From Ferruginibacter sp. (lineage in GTDB: Bacteria; Bacteroidota; Bacteroidia; Chitinophagales; Chitinophagaceae): 5,339 nt of DNA. The translations under genes and the position numbers were made by a program. The stretch's first letter is position 1, and every line of letters starts with the position of its first letter. A model generated the notes under the pieces. The model was not told the DNA's origin and did no database searches. It saw only the letters and a program-made list of their open reading frames with translations. The stretch covers positions 1 to 5,339 of the forward strand of contig JANYFI010000784.1 in the NCBI GenBank assembly GCA_025362765.1. The letters run 5' to 3'. Shown here piece after piece: positions 1 through 5,339 of this stretch.

Positions 1-109
1 CCGAATTTATCGCATAAGGATTGGTATTTACCTTTACAAAATCTTTATCGCACCCTGCAAAAAGAAAGAGGGTGCATAGAACGATTAGTCGTTTAAATAT
101 TTTTATCAT
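1..109 (-). CDS. SusD/RagB-family outer-membrane lipoprotein, N-terminal part only
   Basis: The first 36 codons of a lipoprotein gene; the rest lies beyond the left edge. SusD-type proteins sit on the outer leaflet of the outer membrane, capture a glycan or other ligand, and act as a lid over the SusC pore. Visible here are a start (MIKIFKRL), a hydrophobic stretch at about residues 8-18, and a lipobox F-A-G-C with the lipidated cysteine at residue 20. The next residues, D-K-D, are acidic, as in surface-export signals of Bacteroidota lipoproteins. The following V-N-T-N-P stretch (residues 27-31) is typical of the start of mature SusD-like proteins. The start codon lies 4 bp after the SusC stop, so the two genes almost certainly share a transcript and may be translationally coupled. 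No Shine-Dalgarno sequence is visible, as is usual in this phylum. The call rests on the lipobox, the N-T-N-P signature and the position after susC; the ligand is unknown. Confidence 0.88.
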   Translation of the reverse strand, partial: MIKIFKRLIVLCTLFLFAGCDKDFVKVNTNPYAINS

Positions 110-113
110 AACG

Positions 114-3100
114 TTAGAATTTAACATTTAAAGTAAGATTATAATTGCGGGTTGTCGGCAAGGCGGAGTTCTCATAACCGGCCCTGATGTCGCCGGAAGA
201 CTGGATAGCTTCAGGATCTAGACCAGGTATATCTTTATAGAGTATAGCCAGGTTACGAACAGAAGCTGATAGTGCTAAACCTTTAACGAACTTAAGTGCA
301 GCCACCTTTTTCAGAACGCCTGTAAAATTATATGCCAGGGAAACATTTCTAAGTTTGATGAAATCTGACTTAAAAGTAAAAGGATCTCCAATTTGATAGT
401 TTCTGTAATCTGACCAGTAACTCTGCAAGCCATTACCTGCAGCGGTAATCGCAGTAGTGTTAGGCAAGCCTGAACTTTCATACACTCCCGGCACTATTAT
501 TCCCGTTTCACGACCCTGTAGTGACAATTTAGAAAGCCCCTGTCTCGTCATATTCAAAAGAGTAGAAGACAATACGGTACCTCCAAATTTGTAATCAATA
601 AAAATTCCGAGACTCAGATTTTTATAAGTAAACGTATTATTCCAGCCACCTGTAAACTTAGGGATTGCACTGCCTACAGGATAAAAGCCAGTACCTACCG
701 GACCTGATGATTTGTCTTCTATTAAACGACCGTTAGCGCCAACAACCACTTCACCTTTAGCATTTGTTTTTATATGTTTTGTGTACAATTGGTTCATGCC
801 CAGCCCTTCAGTGTATCTTATTTCTCCAAGAAACTCGTTACCTGTGCCATTAAAGTAAAGTAGCAACCTTGTTCCGCTTGGTGTGCCAACATTCAGGACT
901 TTTGTTTTAAGGTAGGTGTTGTTCCACGAAGTTGACCAGTTAAAATTTTTGCCCTGAATTGCCTTGTATTCAACCAGTGCTTCCAAACCGCTGTTCTTTA
1001 AGGAGGCCTGATTTTGTCTTGAAGTAACATATCCCGATGCAGTGGAAAGATTAACATCAATTATCTGGTCGGTGGTTATTTTATCAAATCCCGCAACATC
1101 CAGCAACAGCCTGTTTTTAAACAACTTCAGTTCAAGACCTACTTCTTTTTCAGTTACAGTAAATGGTTGCAACAGTGGATTAGGTGCATTGGTGCCATTG
1201 ACACCTGCTAAAGTTTGACCATTAAACAAGGTTGAATTGATAGCATAAGTTAATACACCATCGTATGGACCCACGCCGGCAACACTGCCTACCTTTGCCC
1301 AGGATGCTCTCAGTTTACCATAAGAAAGCCAATTTACTTTCTTCAATAATTCGGAGAAAATAAAACTACCTGATACGGAAGGATAGAACTTACTGTTATT
1401 TTCAGGGCTTAACACGGAAAACCAATCATTTCTGCCTGTAAAGTTTATGTACAGTAAACCATTATATCCAAATTCAGCCAAACCATAAAGTGAATTGGTA
1501 CGGTTCAGCGAAAAGCCGAGCGGGTTGGCGGTTTTAACGGCACCATTAGAAATAGTATACAGATTAGCAACCGTAAAATTACTTGCAACTTCACTCATAT
1601 TCTGATACTTAGATCTCAACGTGTTTCCACCAACACTGGCGTCAACAGAAAACTTTCCAAACTGCTTGTTACCACCAATAAGGAAGTCTGCATTTATATC
1701 GGTTGTCCAGGTTCTGTTTATGTTGTAGTTACCTCTGTAAGTACCATCACTATTTGTTAGTACAGCGGCGCCGGTTGCATTCGAAGTATTATTTTCAACA
1801 AAATTATTATAGCGGTCCAGGCTGAACCTGCCCTGTGCGTACAGCCATTTGGTGATGTCATACCGTAGTGAAGCCGTTCCCAGCAGGCGGTTTCTGTCTT
1901 CTTTGTAATTTTGGCCTGATTTAACAGGTACGTAAGGGTTGTTAACCGTACCAAGGAATCCGTTAGTCTTCCATTCTCCTCCTGTAACAGGATCAAACGC
2001 ATGATCCCTGTAAGCCTCAAGCGGTATGGAGACAGGCGTTCTGTTAAAGAAATTTACAACGCCATCGCCCTGGGTACCTATTGTAGGAGGGTTAAGATAA
2101 TTCTCATCGGCGTAATTAAGATTCAACTGTAATTTGAGTTTTTCAGTGACGTTATGATTGATGCCCAGGTTGAAAATCGTGCGGTTATACTCATTGGTAG
2201 GCACAATACCCTTAGCTGCTGTGGTTGATACGGATGCCCTGAAACTTCCATTTGTACCACCTCCGGATACACCAAGTGTATTGGTAAGGTTGGTTCCTGT
2301 TTGTAAGTAGTCGAAAAGATTATTAGGATGGGCAGAGTAAGGCCTCATAACGCCATCATAGTTAATGGTGGGTAAACCATCTAATTTAGCTCCCCAACCA
2401 AACTGGCCACCAGCCTGAACTTGCCCAGCGGTTGTAAACTTAACGCCACCCTGTCCCTGTCCATATTCGGTTTGACGTATTTCGCCCATATAATTTAATG
2501 CTTCTGATGTAGAATAACTGGAATTAAAATCAACTCCAATACCCTTATTTTTTTGACCGGACTTTGTAGTAATGATTATCGCACCGCGTGCAGCCCTTGA
2601 CCCATATAGCGCAGCAGCAGTAGCTCCTTTTAACACAGTCATAGTTTCAATGTCATCCGGGTTAATATTCCCGAGGTTATCTCCACGGTCACGCATCTGG
2701 CCACCTCCATCAGCGCTTTGTGCTCCCTGATCCAAAGGAAGGCCGTTAATTACTAACAAGGGTGAATTATCGGCTCCTGCAAAACCAACTTGTCCCCGAA
2801 GCCGTATTTGATTACTGGCACCTGCACCTGCGGCCGGAGGGGTAATATTTAGACCGGCCACTCTGCCTTCAAGGCCCTCCCCCACATTGGTAGTTCTATT
2901 CTTAACCAGTTCCTCGGAATTAACAGATGTGGCGGAATAGCCCAATTTTTTAGATTCCTTTTTAATGCCGAGCGCAGTAACTACTACTTCATCAATGGTT
3001 GATTCGCGGCGGAAAATACTAACTGACAGGGTAGTTCTTCCTTTGAGAGAAACTTCCTTCGTTACAAAGCCAACGGAACTGAATACTAATATTTCCTTAT

Positions 3101-3323
3101 CGGCAGCATTAATAGTGAAATTGCCGGAGGAATTTGTAACGGTAGCCCTGCGGGATCCTTTTACGGTTACAGTTACATTTGCAACAGGTTTACTTTCTGC
3201 ATCAGTTACATCACCAGTTACTGTTTGAGCATACAAGCCAGCCGAAGCAAAAAAGGAAAAGAGCAAGAGAAAACAGAATCGGAAATGTCCCGGCGAAAAT
3301 GCCGGGTGTAATTTTTTTTTCAT
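114..3323 (-). CDS. SusC/RagA-family TonB-dependent outer-membrane transporter
   Basis: Complete 1069-residue protein, a normal length for the family. It would form the outer-membrane pore that, with its SusD partner, imports a ligand into the periplasm using TonB-ExbBD energy. Residues 1-32 are a signal peptide (MKKK start, Leu/Phe-rich core, likely cleavage after L-Y-A before Q33). Residues 33-104 form a carboxypeptidase-D regulatory-like beta-sandwich (V-T-G-D-V-T-D, V-F-S-S-V-G-F). A TonB-box-like segment S-T-I-D-E-V-V-V-T-A-L-G lies at 108-119. The plug spans about 120-255 and carries the SusC signature (I-E-T-M-T-V-L-K-G-A, then A-L-Y-G-S-R-A-A-R-G) at 225-247. The remainder is beta-barrel and ends in Phe, as expected for BAM-dependent folding. 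No STN domain precedes the CarboxypepD domain, so this is not the transducer type that works with an anti-sigma factor. The start is the only Met before residue 210 that leaves a signal peptide. The substrate is not deducible from sequence. Confidence 0.96.
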   Translation of the reverse strand: MKKKLHPAFSPGHFRFCFLLLFSFFASAGLYAQTVTGDVTDAESKPVANVTVTVKGSRRATVTNSSGNFTINAADKEILVFSSVGFVTKEVSLKGRTTLSVSIFRRESTIDEVVVTALGIKKESKKLGYSATSVNSEELVKNRTTNVGEGLEGRVAGLNITPPAAGAGASNQIRLRGQVGFAGADNSPLLVINGLPLDQGAQSADGGGQMRDRGDNLGNINPDDIETMTVLKGATAAALYGSRAARGAIIITTKSGQKNKGIGVDFNSSYSTSEALNYMGEIRQTEYGQGQGGVKFTTAGQVQAGGQFGWGAKLDGLPTINYDGVMRPYSAHPNNLFDYLQTGTNLTNTLGVSGGGTNGSFRASVSTTAAKGIVPTNEYNRTIFNLGINHNVTEKLKLQLNLNYADENYLNPPTIGTQGDGVVNFFNRTPVSIPLEAYRDHAFDPVTGGEWKTNGFLGTVNNPYVPVKSGQNYKEDRNRLLGTASLRYDITKWLYAQGRFSLDRYNNFVENNTSNATGAAVLTNSDGTYRGNYNINRTWTTDINADFLIGGNKQFGKFSVDASVGGNTLRSKYQNMSEVASNFTVANLYTISNGAVKTANPLGFSLNRTNSLYGLAEFGYNGLLYINFTGRNDWFSVLSPENNSKFYPSVSGSFIFSELLKKVNWLSYGKLRASWAKVGSVAGVGPYDGVLTYAINSTLFNGQTLAGVNGTNAPNPLLQPFTVTEKEVGLELKLFKNRLLLDVAGFDKITTDQIIDVNLSTASGYVTSRQNQASLKNSGLEALVEYKAIQGKNFNWSTSWNNTYLKTKVLNVGTPSGTRLLLYFNGTGNEFLGEIRYTEGLGMNQLYTKHIKTNAKGEVVVGANGRLIEDKSSGPVGTGFYPVGSAIPKFTGGWNNTFTYKNLSLGIFIDYKFGGTVLSSTLLNMTRQGLSKLSLQGRETGIIVPGVYESSGLPNTTAITAAGNGLQSYWSDYRNYQIGDPFTFKSDFIKLRNVSLAYNFTGVLKKVAALKFVKGLALSASVRNLAILYKDIPGLDPEAIQSSGDIRAGYENSALPTTRNYNLTLNVKF
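3289..3320. other. GC-rich hairpin plus T-run at the susC start
   Basis: A perfect 6-bp inverted repeat, CCCGGC (3289-3294) and GCCGGG (3301-3306) with a 6-nt loop, lies in codons 6-12 of susC in otherwise AT-rich DNA. On the plus strand it is followed by TGTAA and nine Ts (3312-3320; the complement of the AAA-AAA-AAA lysine codons). It therefore resembles an intrinsic terminator for transcription running antisense to susC toward the regulator gene. In the susC mRNA it could form a stem about 15 nt downstream of the start codon and influence translation. The spacing between stem and T-run is longer than in a classic terminator, and the sequence is also fully accounted for by coding for the signal-peptide n-region. 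A real regulatory role is therefore only possible. Confidence 0.3.
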
Positions 3324-3361
3324 AATAGCAAGTTGTTTTGTAAATAAAAAATCCTGTTAAA

Positions 3362-3369
3362 CAAATGTA
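3362..3369 (-). promoter_or_regulatory. Probable -7 promoter element of the susC-susD operon
   Basis: Read on the minus strand the bases are TACATTTG, matching all six fixed positions of the Bacteroidota primary-sigma -7 consensus TAnnTTTG. The element lies 38 bp upstream of the susC start codon, predicting a transcript start near 3355 and a leader of about 30 nt. I find no good TTTG -33 element at the usual 17-23 bp distance; that position is occupied by the AT-rich dyad at 3367-3388. This would suit a promoter that depends on an activator, though that is inference. Confidence 0.55.
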
Positions 3370-3388
3370 TTATAACCAGTCATTATAC
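3367..3388. promoter_or_regulatory. Imperfect 22-bp dyad over the susC promoter -33 region (candidate operator)
   Basis: The half-sites GTATTATAACC and, reverse-complemented, GTATAATGACT agree at 8 of 11 positions; the core is TATAA-N7-TTATA. The dyad overlaps the end of the putative susC -7 element and covers where a -33 element would be. A protein bound here would affect RNA polymerase at the susC promoter. AraC-family proteins more often use direct repeats, so the binder could be another regulator. Chance is a real alternative in AT-rich DNA. Confidence 0.3.
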
Positions 3389-3396
3389 TTTTCCGA

Positions 3397-3420
3397 TATA
3401 AAACTCTGGTGGATTTTATA
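3397..3420. promoter_or_regulatory. Perfect 7-bp inverted repeat TATAAAA-N10-TTTTATA in the divergent promoter region
   Basis: TATAAAA (3397-3403) and TTTTATA (3414-3420) are exact reverse complements around a GC-richer 10-bp centre, CTCTGGTGGA. The centre (3408.5) is close to the midpoint of the gap between the two divergent genes, about 53 bp upstream of the predicted susC transcript start. It is exactly 31 bp, about three helical turns, from the centre of the dyad at 3367-3388. The position suits an activator or shared operator. Both arms contain only A and T, so chance occurrence cannot be excluded. Confidence 0.35.
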
Positions 3421-3446
3421 CAAGAATGCCAAAATAAATTGCCTTT

Positions 3447-3460
3447 CTTTAAACTTTAAA
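3447..3460. repeat. Tandem 7-bp repeat CTTTAAA x2 upstream of the araC-type gene
   Basis: Two head-to-tail copies of CTTTAAA lie 50 bp before the regulator start codon; each contains the palindrome TTTAAA. This is about where upstream promoter or operator contacts would fall for the plus-strand unit. Downstream of it the nearest -7-like octamers (TACCTTAA at 3474-3481, AATAGTTG at 3480-3487) each miss two fixed positions of TAnnTTTG, so I do not assign a promoter. The function of the repeat is unknown; it may be simple slippage. Confidence 0.3.
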
Positions 3461-3509
3461 CAACAATAACCTGTACCTTAATAGTTGCACCGAATCAAGA
3501 TAATGCTGT

Positions 3510-4397
3510 ATGAATCAATTCATGTTAAGTCAGGGAAACTCAGAACAACTGACTTTGTTTCCGCATATTATTGAACTGGGAGTTGTCAAAAATTCCGCCA
3601 TGCACCTCAATGCTTTTCAAAAAGTTGTAATACCAGGTGTAAAAATTTTCTACATTTCGGATGGAAAATTTAACTGGAATATCCATAATAATGAGCACAC
3701 GCTTTATCCTGGTGATGTTGCTTTGATTCTTCCCGGCCAGGAAATCGGAAGCACTACTGGTGTACTGGAAATTGGTTCCTTTTCTTTTTTACATATTAAT
3801 GCATACCTGCAGGGTAAGGATGAAATTATCCTGGATAAGTGGGGCCGGTTATCTGGTAACGAAATAATTGCAATGAGTAAAATTTTGTTATTGAGCAGTC
3901 CTGTAGTAATTACACAAATCAATGAAGCCGGCAAAATATTAAAGTGTATTCAACAGGAGTTATGCAACCAGGAGTTTGGTTACTATACAAGTGTGAATAA
4001 TCATATTGAAGATCTGTTAATATTGCTGACAAGACAACTTACCCGACAGAAAAATCCTGGCCGTGATTTTCCTAAAACGTTTATGAAACTGGACGAAGCA
4101 TTGCGTCGGGATATTTCGCATCAATGGACAGTTGATGAAATGGCCGCATTAACGGGATTGGGTAATACCTTATTTAATGATAAGGTAAAGAACTACACAG
4201 GATTTACGCCTTTAAACTATCTTATTAATATTCGTGTTTCCGAGGCCACCAGGTTATTGAAAAAGGGTCAAATCAATATTTCAAACATTGCCCTGGACAC
4301 CGGGTTCAATTCCTCTCAGCATTTTTCTACCACCTTTAAAAAACTCACCGGCTTTACACCCGGAGAGTTTAAAAAAAATAATTCTTATAACGAATAA
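3510..4397 (+). CDS. AraC-family transcriptional regulator
   Basis: A 295-residue cytoplasmic DNA-binding protein, the usual length for the family. Residues of about 38-98 look like the AraC-type cupin sensing/dimerisation domain, with the characteristic Y-P-G-D-V-A-L-I-L-P-G-Q segment at 66-77. Residues of about 194-290 are the twin helix-turn-helix domain. The first HTH (T-V-D-E-M-A-A-L-T-G onward) is somewhat diverged, with G-L-G-N where G-[MI]-S is typical. The second is canonical: I-A-L-D-T-G-F-N-S-S-Q-H-F, then F-K-K-L-T-G-F-T-P-G-E-F at 276-287. It is transcribed away from the SusC/SusD genes and sits 10 bp before a sugar kinase, so it most likely senses a related sugar or sugar acid and controls one or both units. 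The start at 3510 is preferred, but Met5 (3522) is an alternative because no Shine-Dalgarno sequence distinguishes them. The effector is unknown. Confidence 0.93.
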   Translation: MNQFMLSQGNSEQLTLFPHIIELGVVKNSAMHLNAFQKVVIPGVKIFYISDGKFNWNIHNNEHTLYPGDVALILPGQEIGSTTGVLEIGSFSFLHINAYLQGKDEIILDKWGRLSGNEIIAMSKILLLSSPVVITQINEAGKILKCIQQELCNQEFGYYTSVNNHIEDLLILLTRQLTRQKNPGRDFPKTFMKLDEALRRDISHQWTVDEMAALTGLGNTLFNDKVKNYTGFTPLNYLINIRVSEATRLLKKGQINISNIALDTGFNSSQHFSTTFKKLTGFTPGEFKKNNSYNE

Positions 4398-4407
4398 AAC
4401 CGCATTC

Positions 4408-5339
4408 ATGAAATGTATTATCTCAATTGAAATTGGTACCAATGCCGTCAGGATTTTTGCTTTCGACCTTAATGGCAGTACAATTGGCAGTATGAAAGGA
4501 TATTACCCCACCTTTCATTCACAGCCGGATTATAGCGAGCAGGATCCTGAGCAAATTTTTATTACGATGCTATACGTACTTAAAAACCTGCTCAACGAAA
4601 TGATACATCCCAAAAAGTATAAAGTGGCCTCCATATGTTTTAGCTCTTCTATGCATAGTACACTGGCTGTTGATAAACATGGCATTCCCCTTGGGTATGC
4701 ATCTACCTGGGCCGATAACAGGGCAAAAAAAGAAGCCATAGAAATAAAGGAATCCCCACTCGCAGAAACGATGTATAATAGTACAGGCACCCCCCTTCAT
4801 CCTATGTCTCCGATGTTGAAAATTGCCTGGATGAAAAAAAATGATCCACAAAAATTTCAACAAGCCGGAAAATTTCTCTCTATAAAGTCTTACGTAGTAC
4901 ACCAGCTAACAGGCGAGTATATGATTGATTACAGCCTGGCATGTGCAAGTGGTATGCTAAATGTACATAAAATTGCCTGGGAGCCGGAAGCGCTCAATTT
5001 TGCGGGTATAAGCAGCGAGAAGCTGGCACAACTGGTTCCGGTTTTTGCTTCTGCAGGTACCTTAAAAAAGGCGTATCAAAATTCATTTGGGTTAAGTGCG
5101 GATACAAAAATACTAATTGGGTCCAGTGATGGCTGCCTGGCTACCCTTGGTGCCGGCATATGGAATAGTGATAAGGCCACTATTACAATTGAAGACAGCA
5201 GTGCCGTGAGGGTAGTTAGTAATAAAATGGTGTATGATGAAAAGAAAAGAATATTTAACTACCTGATTACAGAAAATTGTTTTGTAAGCGGTGGCCCAAG
5301 TAATAGCGGCACAGGAACTTTTGAATGGTTTGCCAAACA
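4408..5339 (+). CDS. Gluconokinase-like FGGY-family carbohydrate kinase, 3' end beyond the window
   Basis: 310 codons of an uninterrupted frame run off the right edge; FGGY kinases are usually about 500 residues, so roughly the last 40% is missing. The family transfers phosphate from ATP to a sugar, polyol or sugar acid in the cytoplasm. Gluconokinase-like motifs appear in order: S-M-H-S at 81-84, T-W-A-D-N-R at 100-105 (substrate contact), T-G-T-P-L-H-P-M-S-P at 126-135, F-L-S-I-K at 156-160, and S-S-D-G at 239-242, in which Asp241 should be the catalytic base. G-G-P-S-N-S-G at 295-301 follows in the second domain. Two ATP-phosphate loops are unusual: E8-I-G-T replaces the common D-x-G-T, and E262-D-S-S replaces G-T-S-G. 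The gene follows the AraC-type regulator by 10 bp, so they are probably co-transcribed. Gluconate is the best guess at substrate by motif resemblance, but another sugar acid or sugar is possible and activity is uncertain. Confidence 0.87.
   Translation, partial: MKCIISIEIGTNAVRIFAFDLNGSTIGSMKGYYPTFHSQPDYSEQDPEQIFITMLYVLKNLLNEMIHPKKYKVASICFSSSMHSTLAVDKHGIPLGYASTWADNRAKKEAIEIKESPLAETMYNSTGTPLHPMSPMLKIAWMKKNDPQKFQQAGKFLSIKSYVVHQLTGEYMIDYSLACASGMLNVHKIAWEPEALNFAGISSEKLAQLVPVFASAGTLKKAYQNSFGLSADTKILIGSSDGCLATLGAGIWNSDKATITIEDSSAVRVVSNKMVYDEKKRIFNYLITENCFVSGGPSNSGTGTFEWFAK

Noticed and set aside
1757..2020. 87-codon minus-strand open frame within susC in another frame
   Set aside because: It overlaps the beta-barrel coding frame, shows no family features, and has no independent start signals.
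2965..3228. 87-codon plus-strand open frame opposite the start of susC
   Set aside because: It lies entirely antisense to the well-supported plug and CarboxypepD coding sequence, has no recognisable domain, and is best explained as a shadow of that gene.
3474..3487. Possible -7 promoter element for the AraC-type gene (TACCTTAA or AATAGTTG)
   Set aside because: Each octamer misses two of six fixed consensus positions and neither has a convincing -33 partner, so the promoter cannot be placed from sequence alone.
3503..3574. 23-codon open frame starting 7 bp before the AraC-type start codon and overlapping it out of frame
   Set aside because: It could be a translation-regulating overlapping frame, but it has no ribosome-binding site or recognisable peptide and such short frames are common by chance.
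3704..3934. 76-codon minus-strand open frame inside the AraC-type gene
   Set aside because: It is antisense to the cupin-like domain with low-complexity composition; a shadow frame.
4530..4902. Two overlapping minus-strand open frames (86 and 110 codons) opposite the kinase
   Set aside because: The plus-strand frame carries clear FGGY motifs across this whole stretch; the minus-strand products have no recognisable domain.

Overview
The window looks like chromosomal DNA from a member of the Bacteroidota, most likely a soil- or plant-type lineage such as Chitinophagaceae or a relative. The evidence is a SusC/SusD outer-membrane nutrient-uptake pair, a Bacteroidota-type -7 promoter element (TACATTTG), no clear Shine-Dalgarno sequences, and moderately AT-rich DNA. 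The family placement is an inference; no rRNA or other marker gene is present.

Layout. On the minus strand, a complete SusC/RagA-family TonB-dependent transporter (3323 to 114) is followed after only 4 bp by the first 36 codons of a SusD/RagB-family lipoprotein that runs off the left edge (109 to 1). A 186-bp divergent intergenic region (3324-3509) holds the likely susC promoter, two AT-rich dyads whose centres lie 31 bp apart, and a 7-bp tandem repeat. On the plus strand, an AraC-family regulator (3510-4397) is followed after 10 bp by a gluconokinase-like FGGY sugar kinase (4408 to the right edge, 310 codons visible).

How the genes may work together (inference). The SusC/SusD pair would bind a glycan or sugar-derived ligand at the cell surface and bring it into the periplasm using TonB energy. 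The kinase would phosphorylate a sugar or sugar acid in the cytoplasm. The AraC-type protein could sense a ligand and control both transcription units from the shared intergenic region. The transporter has no STN signalling domain, which argues against control by an ECF-sigma/anti-sigma pair and fits control by the neighbouring regulator. The substrate cannot be read from the sequence.

The most unusual point is in the kinase. It keeps the gluconokinase-like substrate and catalytic motifs, but both phosphate-binding loops differ from the FGGY consensus: DxGT has become E-I-G-T, and the second-domain G-T-S-G has become E-D-S-S. Apart from this, the window looks like an ordinary Bacteroidota uptake locus. 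I see no RNA genes, CRISPR array, insertion sequence or prophage element.
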